From Paenibacillus shirakamiensis (GTDB taxonomy: Bacteria; Bacillota; Bacilli; Paenibacillales; Paenibacillaceae), in NCBI RefSeq assembly GCF_017874255.1, contig NZ_JAGGLD010000002.1, positions 186,001-250,000 of the forward strand: 64,000 nt of DNA, in the 5' to 3' direction. The position numbers and the translations under genes were made by a program. The notes under the pieces are model-generated. The model had not been told where the DNA came from and did not search any database. It saw only the letters and a program-made list of their open reading frames with translations. This document shows positions 1 to 5,703 of this stretch, piece after piece (the first letter of the stretch is position 1; every line of letters starts with the position of its first letter).

Positions 1-50
1 TTAGAAATTAATTTCTTTTAAAATAAATTTAAATAAACCGTTTTCATTAA

Positions 51-88
51 AAAGTTTCCCTAGACAAAAATATTTGTAGGTGTACAAT
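51..88 (+). promoter_or_regulatory. mntH promoter with candidate MntR operator
   Basis: A sigma-A-like promoter is visible: -35 TAGACA (61-66), 16-bp spacer, -10 TACAAT (83-88). The block at 51-70 (AAAGTTTCCCTAGACAAAAA) overlaps the -35. Its first half, AAAGTTTCCCT, resembles the MntR box I recall from the Bacillus mntABCD promoter. Since the next gene is a manganese transporter, repression by Mn-loaded MntR is the simplest reading. The operator is inferred by resemblance only. Confidence 0.5.
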
Positions 89-149
89 ACTAACAACAGC
101 ACTACTACAATTAACTTTCTTTATCCATTTCAATAAAGGAGTGACACTC

Positions 150-1511
150 GTGGAAGAAGCTCAAGCGCAAGATCCTATTGTACGGGAAGTAGCCGGCGGC
201 TGGAAATCGAATGCCTCAGCAGGGCTTCCTTCCCTTCCAGAAGCTCACCGCTCACTGAAAATACCAAAAAACGCTAAATGGTTCCGCAAATTTCTAGCTT
301 TTGCCGGTCCAGGATATATGGTCGCTGTCGGGTATATGGATCCTGGGAACTGGGCAACCGATATCGCAGGGGGGTCAAAATTCAGTTACACCCTTCTCTC
401 CGTAATTCTTCTTTCTAATTTGATGGCGGTCTTACTACAATCTTTGGCAGGTAAACTGGGCATTGTAACGGGGAAAGATCTAGCTCAAGCCTGCCGAGAT
501 CATTTTTCCAAACCCGTAGTTATTGGCTTATGGATTTTATGCGAGACTGCGATTGCCGCCTGTGACCTTGCTGAAGTCATTGGAACCGCTATTGCTTTGA
601 ATTTATTATTTGGACTGCCCTTAATTTATGGAGTCACCATTACGGCTGTTGATGTTCTTTTAATTTTAATTTTGCAAAACAAAGGGTTTAGGGTACTTGA
701 AATGCTCATCATCGTACTCATCGCAACCATCGGGGTATGCTTTGGGATTGATTTATTTTTGACGGCGCCAGATGCAGGCAGTGTATTTCGAGGATTTGTC
801 CCTTCTGCGGAAATTGTGAAAAATCCAGAAATGCTGTATATCGCCATCGCCATCTTGGGTGCAACAGTCATGCCACATAATTTATATCTCCATTCCTCTA
901 TTGTGCAGACTCGTCAGATTGACCAGACGCCGCAAGGCAAACGTCAAGCTATTAAATACATGACATGGGATTCCACCATTGCCCTAACGCTAGCTTTATT
1001 CATTAACGCTGCAATTCTGATCGTCTCGGCTGCTGCTTTTCACTCCCAAGGTCTAACGACGGTAGCAGATATCAGTGATGCTTATCATTTACTTACTCCT
1101 ATTTTAGGCACAACTATAGGCAGTATTATGTTCGCTGTAGCGCTGCTGGCTTCTGGTCAAAACTCTACTTTAACGGGAACGCTTGCCGGTCAGATTGTCA
1201 TGGAAGGGTTCATCAACATTCGCTTGAAACCTTGGCTTCGCCGCTTAATTACCCGCTTAATCGCCATTGTACCTGCCGTTATCGTTACCATTTTGTATGG
1301 AGATTCTGGCGTACAAAAGCTGCTTATTCTTAGCCAAGTGATTCTTTCATTACAACTTCCCTTTGCCGTAGTACCGCTCGTACGGTTCACCAGCAGCAAA
1401 GCCAAAATGGGAGAGTTCGTAAATAAACTATGGCTCAGCATCCTAGCATGGTTCATTACAGCCGTAATTATTGTTCTTAATATGTATTTATTAATTCGGA
1501 CGCTGTTCTAA
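150..1511 (+). CDS. mntH: Nramp-family divalent metal (Mn2+/H+) transporter
   Basis: Integral membrane proton-coupled importer of Mn2+ (possibly Fe2+) of the Nramp/MntH family, about 453 residues with about eleven hydrophobic segments. Family signatures are present: the metal-site motif in TM1 ([18 protein letters not shown] core) and the TM6 motif with [11 protein letters not shown] start at GTG 150 because AAAGGAG (135-141) lies 8 bases upstream; the longer frame from GTG 141 would start inside that ribosome binding site. The gene is monocistronic, with its own promoter and a strong terminator just after it. The promoter carries a possible MntR box, so expression should fall when manganese is plentiful. 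Confidence 0.93.
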   Translation: MEEAQAQDPIVREVAGGWKSNASAGLPSLPEAHRSLKIPKNAKWFRKFLAFAGPGYMVAVGYMDPGNWATDIAGGSKFSYTLLSVILLSNLMAVLLQSLAGKLGIVTGKDLAQACRDHFSKPVVIGLWILCETAIAACDLAEVIGTAIALNLLFGLPLIYGVTITAVDVLLILILQNKGFRVLEMLIIVLIATIGVCFGIDLFLTAPDAGSVFRGFVPSAEIVKNPEMLYIAIAILGATVMPHNLYLHSSIVQTRQIDQTPQGKRQAIKYMTWDSTIALTLALFINAAILIVSAAAFHSQGLTTVADISDAYHLLTPILGTTIGSIMFAVALLASGQNSTLTGTLAGQIVMEGFINIRLKPWLRRLITRLIAIVPAVIVTILYGDSGVQKLLILSQVILSLQLPFAVVPLVRFTSSKAKMGEFVNKLWLSILAWFITAVIIVLNMYLLIRTLF

Positions 1512-1532
1512 TCGTTCCAGTAGTGTCATGCC

Positions 1533-1574
1533 AAAGCACACGGCCTCTTCAAAAGAGCCGTGTGCTTTTATTTT
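1533..1574 (+). terminator. Intrinsic terminator of mntH
   Basis: Long GC-rich hairpin (AAAGCACACGG paired with CCGTGTGCTTT) followed by TTTTATTTT, 22 bases after the mntH stop. Confidence 0.85.
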
Positions 1575-1605
1575 GCTAAACATATATGTTAGAGTTAGAG
1601 TTATA

Positions 1606-1643
1606 CAAAAAAAAAAGAACCCTTGCATATTCATGCAGGATTC
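1606..1643 (-). terminator. Intrinsic terminator of first tRNA-Leu gene
   Basis: On the minus strand, a hairpin with CCTGCAT/ATGCAAGG arms and one bulged A is followed by a run of ten T (1607-1616). It lies directly downstream of tRNA-Leu copy 1. Confidence 0.7.
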
Positions 1644-1661
1644 CATTTCTTAAAATATATA

Positions 1662-1744
1662 TGCGGTCGAGAGGACTCGAACCTCCACGGGTATACACCC
1701 ACTACCCCCTCAAGATAGCGTGTCTGCCATTCCACCACGACCGC
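1662..1744 (-). tRNA. tRNA-Leu (anticodon GAG), copy 1
   Basis: Minus-strand 83-nt class II tRNA. GCGGTCG pairs with CGACCGC in the acceptor stem. The anticodon stem CTATC/GGTAG encloses loop TTGAGGG, giving anticodon GAG (CUC/CUU codons). A long variable arm and the GGTTCGAGTCC T-arm are present. The 3' CCA is not encoded. It is identical over all 83 bases to copy 2 at 3110-3192 but has its own promoter and terminator. Confidence 0.95.
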
Positions 1745-1752
1745 GTGGCAAG

Positions 1753-1808
1753 CGCTTGAATTTCAAGCGAACATTTCATATTATATAGCTCAAGGACTTA
1801 ATTGTAAA
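1753..1808 (-). promoter_or_regulatory. Promoter of tRNA-Leu copy 1, with leader dyad
   Basis: On the minus strand, -35 TTTACA (1803-1808), a 17-bp spacer and a perfect -10 TATAAT (1780-1785) lie about 36 bp upstream of the mature tRNA 5' end. The 5' leader contains a perfect inverted repeat, CGCTTGAA-T-TTCAAGCG (1753-1769). It may help tRNA processing, but its role is unknown. Confidence 0.7.
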
Positions 1809-1844
1809 GTGGATATTTATTACATGAGTGAATATATAGTTGAA

Positions 1845-2204
1845 TTAATGAAGATCATCATCCTTGATTTTTCTATACCTTGTGAACGCCAGATACTCTT
1901 GAATAAACTTCTCTTCATCTAAAGATAGCTCCAAAGATCCTTTAGCATTCGGTTGATCTGTCAGATAGGGTTCTAAAGATTCTTTGACGCTAACCAGATT
2001 GCGTTCTCGGCCCGTCATTAACCAATCCAGACTTATATCAAAATAAATAGAAATCTCTATGAGCTTGTTCGTACTGGGCGTCGATTTGCCTCGCTTCCAA
2101 TCTCCCAGATTTCCGGTACTTATGGATAGCTCTGAACAAAATTTTTTCTTAGTCATTCCTTTTGCTTGGATTAAAAGTTCAATTCGATCATATATGGATT
2201 GCAT
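1845..2204 (-). CDS. XRE-family HTH transcriptional regulator
   Basis: Small cytoplasmic DNA-binding protein of 119 residues. Residues about 5-65 form a Cro/C1-type HTH_3 domain (KGMTKKKFCSEL..STGNLGDWKRG, then PSTNKLIEISIYFDIS, ending DWLMTG). The acidic C-terminal tail has no recognised domain. It is divergent from a PAS/zinc protein gene, and the 172-bp region between them holds a sigma-A promoter whose spacer contains a perfect palindrome, so local autoregulation is plausible. The pair sits between two identical tRNA-Leu genes. The target is inferred. Confidence 0.85.
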   Translation of the reverse strand: MQSIYDRIELLIQAKGMTKKKFCSELSISTGNLGDWKRGKSTPSTNKLIEISIYFDISLDWLMTGRERNLVSVKESLEPYLTDQPNAKGSLELSLDEEKFIQEYLAFTRYRKIKDDDLH

Positions 2205-2265
2205 CCTTCGACCTTCTTTCAGATCATATTCAAAACATAAAATGACGCAAATAAGTAATTATAGG

Positions 2266-2294
2266 TTGAGGAATGACGTAATTACGTGTATACT
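2266..2294 (+). promoter_or_regulatory. Promoter of the PAS protein gene with palindromic operator in its spacer
   Basis: -35 TTGAGG (2266-2271), 17-bp spacer, -10 TATACT (2289-2294). The spacer contains the perfect 12-bp palindrome ACGTAATTACGT (2276-2287). A repressor bound there would block RNA polymerase; the divergent XRE protein is the obvious candidate. A related but imperfect sequence (AATGACGCAAATAAGTAATT) starts about 30 bp upstream. Confidence 0.6.
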
Positions 2295-2376
2295 TAAACT
2301 ACTCGCATAAAATTACACCTTCATCCAAGTAAAGTATAACGAATCACCAGTTACTTAAGTTAGGGGCTAAGTACTT

Positions 2377-2997
2377 ATGCGGCTATGGAAAGATGCCATT
2401 CATTCATTAGCACAAAGTGTCATTATTATCGATTTGCAAGGTCAAGTAGAACTAGTAAATACATCTTGGATTCAGCTTGGTAACCGTCATGGTATTCCTT
2501 CCACATTCGAATGGACATCTGCCAATCTCCTAATGATTGCGGAAGCTTTAGCGAGCTCAGGTGATCCTTTTGCTCAGTTGCTGTTAACTCATTATCATTC
2601 TATACTTGAACATCTAATTCCTTCGTCTACTACGGAAATGCATAACTACTATCCTGACCGGACAGAGTGGGGTCTACTTCAAATGAATCCTCTGAAATGC
2701 CCAGTAACGCACGCCGTTACTGGAATCATAATATCGGTGACCGACATTACAAACATCAAACATACTCACACTAAAGATCATATCTGCACTAGCTCTACGC
2801 TAGGACTTGAAGGTCTTCTTCCTATTTGCGCTGTCTGCAAAAACGTCCGTGATGAACATGATGAGTGGCATACGATAGAACAATATTTAGCCAAGCATGC
2901 CGCAGTGGAATTCACACATGATATTTGCACGGATTGTATTCGAGTGATCTATCCTAAATATTCTTCTTTTTTGGACAGGAGTCCAGAAGAACTTTGA
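2377..2997 (+). CDS. PAS-domain protein with C-terminal four-cysteine motif
   Basis: A 206-residue, apparently soluble protein. The N-terminal half (about 5-130) reads as a PAS fold (SVIIIDLQGQVELVNTSW, ending ITGIIISVTDIT-like). Residues about 148-195 form the CxxC...CxxC module often found after PAS or GGDEF domains in sensory proteins: LLPICAVCKNVRD, then an EWHTIEQYL stretch and DICTDCIRVIYP. The four cysteines probably bind a metal. There is no kinase, cyclase or DNA-binding domain, so it may be a stand-alone sensor or partner protein. It has its own promoter, probably controlled by the divergent XRE regulator. Signal and partner are unknown. Confidence 0.75.
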   Translation: MRLWKDAIHSLAQSVIIIDLQGQVELVNTSWIQLGNRHGIPSTFEWTSANLLMIAEALASSGDPFAQLLLTHYHSILEHLIPSSTTEMHNYYPDRTEWGLLQMNPLKCPVTHAVTGIIISVTDITNIKHTHTKDHICTSSTLGLEGLLPICAVCKNVRDEHDEWHTIEQYLAKHAAVEFTHDICTDCIRVIYPKYSSFLDRSPEEL

Positions 2998-3053
2998 AAA
3001 AATAAGCAGATAGATCTAAATTGTAGCATACTCGGAATAGGTATGCGAAGAAC

Positions 3054-3079
3054 AAAAAAAGATCATCCAAAGGATAATC
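3054..3079 (-). terminator. Terminator of the Glu-Lys-Leu tRNA operon
   Basis: On the minus strand, GATTATCC-TTT-GGATGATC (3061-3079) forms an 8-bp stem followed by seven T (3054-3060). It lies just past tRNA-Leu copy 2 and is also convergent with the PAS protein gene. Confidence 0.75.
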
Positions 3080-3109
3080 TTCTTCATAATCTACGGAATT
3101 ACATATAAA

Positions 3110-3192
3110 TGCGGTCGAGAGGACTCGAACCTCCACGGGTATACACCCACTACCCCCTCAAGATAGCGTGTCTGCCATTCCACCACGACCGC
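3110..3192 (-). tRNA. tRNA-Leu (anticodon GAG), copy 2
   Basis: Exact duplicate of the tRNA-Leu at 1662-1744; the flanking sequences are not duplicated. Last gene of the minus-strand Glu-Lys-Leu transcription unit, 12 bp after tRNA-Lys. CCA is not encoded. Confidence 0.95.
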
Positions 3193-3204
3193 ATATGAAA
3201 TTAA

Positions 3205-3280
3205 TGGTGAGCCATGAAGGACTCGAACCTTCGACACCCTGATTAAAAGTCAGGTGCTCTACCAACTGAGCTAATGGCTC
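3205..3280 (-). tRNA. tRNA-Lys (anticodon TTT)
   Basis: 76-nt minus-strand tRNA with acceptor stem GAGCCAT/ATGGCTC, D-arm TAGCTCAGTTGGTAGAGCA, anticodon loop CTTTTAA (TTT) and T-arm GGTTCGAGTCC. The 3' ACCA is encoded. Second gene of the Glu-Lys-Leu operon. Confidence 0.96.
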
Positions 3281-3329
3281 TTGATGCCTAATCTAGAAGC
3301 TGCCTACCTGAATCCTAGAGGAAGGATAA

Positions 3330-3404
3330 TGGTGACCCGTAGGGGATTCGAACCCCTGTTACCTCCGTGAAAGGGAGGTGTCTTAACCCCTTGACCAACG
3401 GGCC
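3330..3404 (-). tRNA. tRNA-Glu (anticodon TTC)
   Basis: 75-nt minus-strand tRNA. Acceptor GGCCCGT/ACGGGTC, anticodon stem CCTCC/GGAGG enclosing CTTTCAC (TTC), T-arm GGTTCGAATCC, encoded CCA. First gene of the operon; a consensus promoter lies directly upstream. Confidence 0.96.
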
Positions 3405-3427
3405 TTATTTATTCGACAACAGAATTG

Positions 3428-3456
3428 AGTATACCAAATCTCAATATAGTTGACAA
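3428..3456 (-). promoter_or_regulatory. Promoter of the Glu-Lys-Leu tRNA operon
   Basis: Minus strand: -35 TTGTCA (3451-3456), 17-bp spacer, -10 TATACT (3428-3433), about 24 bp upstream of the tRNA-Glu 5' end. Confidence 0.75.
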
Positions 3457-3647
3457 GCATTATTTTTATTAAAAATAAATCGGTTCAACCCCTTTAAGAT
3501 CCAATGAATAATTCGGTTTTAGAACTTGTCTATAAGCTCTGCTTCAGAACCATTTTTACATAGAATCGAATAAAACTTGTTCAAAAGGGATTAGAAGAAG
3601 TAGTAGACTTTGAGTTTTTGTTTAAAGAATTAACGAACGAAAGAACT

Positions 3648-3670
3648 AAAAAAACCTCCGTTAGGAGGTT
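3648..3670 (-). terminator. Terminator of the Asn-Ser tRNA operon
   Basis: Minus strand: AACCTCC-TAAC-GGAGGTT followed by a T run (3648-3653), downstream of tRNA-Ser. Confidence 0.8.
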
Positions 3671-3712
3671 CTTACATTAGGACCGTATGACATCCATAAT
3701 TAAAATTCTAAA

Positions 3713-3804
3713 TGGCGGAGAGAGAGGGATTCGAACCCTCGCACCGCTTACGCAGTCTAACCCCTTAGCAGAGGGTCCCCTTATAGCCACTTGGGTATCT
3801 CTCC
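3713..3804 (-). tRNA. tRNA-Ser (anticodon GCT)
   Basis: 92-nt minus-strand class II tRNA. Acceptor GGAGAGA/TCTCTCC, anticodon loop CTGCTAA (GCT, AGC/AGU codons), long variable arm, T-arm GGTTCGAATCC, encoded GCCA end. It follows tRNA-Asn by one base. Confidence 0.95.
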
Positions 3805-3805
3805 A

Positions 3806-3881
3806 TGGCTCCCCGAACAGGGCTCGAACCTGTGACAACTCGATTAACAGTCGAGTGCTCTACCAACTGAGCTATCAGGGA
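3806..3881 (-). tRNA. tRNA-Asn (anticodon GTT)
   Basis: 76-nt minus-strand tRNA with acceptor TCCCTGA/TCGGGGA, anticodon loop CTGTTAA (GTT), T-arm GGTTCGAGCCC and encoded GCCA end. First gene of the Asn-Ser operon. Confidence 0.95.
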
Positions 3882-3899
3882 ATAATGACTTCTGTACAA

Positions 3900-3928
3900 A
3901 ATTTATCACGCTTACATTTAAAAGTCAA
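3900..3928 (-). promoter_or_regulatory. Promoter of the Asn-Ser tRNA operon
   Basis: Minus strand: -35 TTGACT (3923-3928), 17-bp spacer, -10 TAAATT (3900-3905), about 19 bp upstream of tRNA-Asn. Confidence 0.65.
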
Positions 3929-3966
3929 CATTTCCTCTATCATTCATTCCACAATGTACAACCGGG

Positions 3967-3994
3967 AAAGACCCGGCCGATTGGCCGAGTCTTT
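3967..3994. repeat. Stable hairpin downstream of the small peptide gene
   Basis: AAAGACCCGGCC-GATT-GGCCGAGTCTTT pairs over 12 positions with one mismatch. On the minus strand it follows the 26-residue peptide ORF at 4006-4086 and could act as its terminator or RNA-stability element, although the T-rich tail is poor. An alternative small hairpin CCGGG/CCCGG overlaps its left arm. Confidence 0.45.
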
Positions 3995-4005
3995 GAACGA
4001 GAAAC

Positions 4006-4086
4006 TCAGGAATCCTTACCGTGGTGATCCAGTCCGATGATCATAATGATAAGCACCAGCAGTTGAATAAGCAGTTCAGCACTCAT
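4006..4086 (-). CDS. 26-residue hydrophobic peptide, possible type I toxin-like
   Basis: Short minus-strand ORF: ATG at 4084-4086, TGA at 4006-4008, preceded by an excellent ribosome binding site (GGAGG, 8 bases before the ATG). The predicted peptide starts MSAELLIQLLVLIIMIIGL and ends in a charged tail DHHGKDS. One membrane-spanning segment plus a short polar tail is the architecture of type I toxin and 'holin-like toxin' peptides in Firmicutes. A stable hairpin follows the stop. I see no clear antisense promoter, so the toxin reading is an inference; a small membrane regulatory peptide is equally possible. Confidence 0.45.
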   Translation of the reverse strand: MSAELLIQLLVLIIMIIGLDHHGKDS

Positions 4087-4189
4087 GTGCCTCGCCTCCA
4101 TCCGCAAATAATGCTCCTTCGGACGGTTCTCCTCTCCCTTTCAGAACACCTGTTGTCTCCCAATTCATATATATGCGGGACATGTCATC

Positions 4190-4420
4190 TTATGAACACA
4201 AATCAAGAACAGATGAATGTACATAAAATAAAAAAGAACCATCATCTCCGTATGTGGAAATCAGGTTCTTATGTTTGACTTTATACAGTTGTTCATGCCG
4301 TGTCTTCGTCGTTCTTGTTCGTAGATCCGCAGAAGCAAAAGGGCTTCTACCGGCTTCTGGATTACGTTTGCCTTCGCGTATTAGACGCTCCCGAAGCTTT
4401 TTGGCTTGCGATTTGGCCAT
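4190..4420 (-). CDS. Small conserved basic protein of unknown function
   Basis: 76 residues, starting MAKSQAKKLRERLIREGK at ATG 4420 with GAGGAG upstream; the 17 codons before it lack a ribosome binding site. It is rich in Lys and Arg, contains NPEAGRSPFASADLRTR and ends with a GDDGSFLF-type segment. I recognise it as a small protein widespread in Bacillus and Paenibacillus but cannot assign a function. An intrinsic-terminator-like hairpin (AAGAACC..GGTTCTT followed by T-rich sequence) lies inside its last 20 codons, around 4231-4277. Confidence 0.7.
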   Translation of the reverse strand: MAKSQAKKLRERLIREGKRNPEAGRSPFASADLRTRTTKTRHEQLYKVKHKNLISTYGDDGSFLFYVHSSVLDLCS

Positions 4421-4513
4421 GGTTAATACACTCCTCAACTTAAAGATATATTTTATTTCATTATAGCTCATTCTTCCCGCCTCTGCTGCACCAAAAATAG
4501 GATAACTTATAGT

Positions 4514-4975
4514 TTACAGGTTAAATAGCGCTAACGTTCCCGAGCATTTGCCGCATCGATATCGATTAGGGTCCACCCTTCGCTTACGTAGGTATTGATT
4601 GCCGCAGAGATGACAGACCAGCTTATATTTATGCGGAAGAGCACGTCGTGCCTTGGCCCCAGGTAACGATTGGCAGTAGCGACTGCCTCCTACATGCTTG
4701 AGCAGTGTTTTGAAATCTTGATCTCGGTGCTGATATCCTCTACCTGCAATATGCAGATGATAATGACATAGTTCATGCTTAATGATTCGCTCTAATTCTT
4801 CGGCTCCATATTCCGCTAACTGATGCGGGTTCATCTCAATATGATGACTTTTCAAGAAATAACGTCCACCTGTAGTCTTCAGCCTAGGATTAAAAGAAGC
4901 CCGGTGGCGAAAAGGAACACCAAAGCTCTCTAGAGATATCTGCATAACCCACTGCTGAAGTTCCTCATTCGTCAA
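4514..4975 (-). CDS. sprT: SprT-family zinc metalloprotein
   Basis: 153-residue SprT-like protein. The metalloprotease motif HELCHYH is at about 87-93. The C-terminus carries a zinc ribbon (VCHLCGN .. RCGKCSG, two CxxC pairs, about 120-147). SprT relatives include DNA-protein-crosslink proteases, but the role of the bacterial form is unclear. Start is TTG 4975, 7 bases after GAGGAGG. Position beside cmpA, tex and the tRNA cluster matches ydcK/sprT of B. subtilis. Divergent from the next gene. Confidence 0.9.
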   Translation of the reverse strand: MTNEELQQWVMQISLESFGVPFRHRASFNPRLKTTGGRYFLKSHHIEMNPHQLAEYGAEELERIIKHELCHYHLHIAGRGYQHRDQDFKTLLKHVGGSRYCQSLPGAKARRALPHKYKLVCHLCGNQYLRKRRVDPNRYRCGKCSGTLALFNL

Positions 4976-5062
4976 GGTACATCCTCCTCATCTACTTGAA
5001 TTTTAACTTCTTCTTAGGCTACACTGTCAAGTAGGAAAAGACGGAAGGGGACGAATTACGCC

Positions 5063-5422
5063 ATGGCAACCATGCGTTATGTCATATTACAACATCACGA
5101 GGATTTACAATTTGTTGAGATGCCCAGAGATTATGCGTATCAACTCAGTGCACTCAACTTACGTCTACATAAGGAAATAGCTAAACTCACAGCAGATCAA
5201 GTTCCTACGCTGCCTAAGGCGATCGCGGAATGTGACCAGCTCGACCTGCTCGATGAACGGCGCCATATTGTAGGCGGTCTGGACTATATTAATGTGCTTG
5301 AGCAATCCTTTGCCTCCATTCAGGAGAATAACTACCCTCTGATTTCGCTTTTAACGGAAATTCGCGCGCTTCAGGCTCAACTTGAGCAATGGTACGAAGA
5401 AGAAGCTGAACAATTGCACTAG
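5063..5422 (+). CDS. Conserved hypothetical protein
   Basis: 119-residue acidic, largely alpha-helical protein with no signal peptide or membrane segment (starts MATMRYVILQHHEDLQ, ends LEQWYEEEAEQLH). I do not recognise a family. It is divergent from sprT and followed 80 bp later by cmpA, probably on the same transcript, which ends at the hairpin at 5647-5696. Relatives may carry an acyltransferase-type label in annotations, but nothing here supports an enzyme: there is no catalytic motif. Confidence 0.65.
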   Translation: MATMRYVILQHHEDLQFVEMPRDYAYQLSALNLRLHKEIAKLTADQVPTLPKAIAECDQLDLLDERRHIVGGLDYINVLEQSFASIQENNYPLISLLTEIRALQAQLEQWYEEEAEQLH

Positions 5423-5502
5423 GACCTGCACACTTCTGGGCTTCTCCCCATATGCTAAGCATACAAAGGCATACAAAGGAAAGTGACAGGAGAGTGAGCC
5501 CC

Positions 5503-5631
5503 TTGCCGAAATGGCTCTGTAATCAAATTATGCGTGCTTTTCACAAGAAAGATCAGCGTCAAATTCGCCTACTCAATGATTGTTGGTTCTTCTATCATCG
5601 TGAGAATGGTCAGGACGCGGGCCAATTATAA
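5503..5631 (+). CDS. cmpA: Cortex morphogenetic protein CmpA
   Basis: 42-residue ORF starting at TTG 5503, 10 bases after AGGAG. It reads LPKWLCNQIMRAFHKKDQ, then RQIRLLNDCWFFYH. This matches B. subtilis CmpA, a 37-residue sporulation protein that works with SpoIVA and ClpXP in cortex quality control, at the same place between tex and sprT. An in-frame GTG at 5494 is too close to the ribosome binding site. This supports an endospore-forming host. Confidence 0.85.
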   Translation: MPKWLCNQIMRAFHKKDQRQIRLLNDCWFFYHRENGQDAGQL

Positions 5632-5646
5632 TTAAAAGGATCTACC

Positions 5647-5696
5647 AAAAATGGGAGTGGCACCACCTACAATTAGGCGGAGCGACTCCCATTTTT
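5647..5696. terminator. Bidirectional terminator between cmpA and tex
   Basis: Perfect 12-bp arms, AAAAATGGGAGT and ACTCCCATTTTT, give U tracts in both directions between the convergent cmpA and tex genes. Confidence 0.85.
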
Positions 5697-5703
5697 GCTA
5701 TTT

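Larger units (their letters stand above)
3405..3712. other. Intergenic stretch between two tRNA operons
   Basis: About 300 bp. It holds the tRNA-Glu promoter on its left and the terminator of the Asn-Ser tRNA operon on its right. The middle (about 3460-3645) is AT-rich and I see no gene, repeat or structured RNA in it. Confidence 0.6.

Noticed and set aside
1662..3192. Integrated mobile element between the two tRNA-Leu copies
   Set aside because: No integrase, transposase or inverted repeats, and each tRNA copy has its own expression signals; kept only as a finding to compare across strains.
3687..4040. 117-residue plus-strand open frame
   Set aside because: It runs antisense through the tRNA-Ser and tRNA-Asn genes and has no ribosome binding site.
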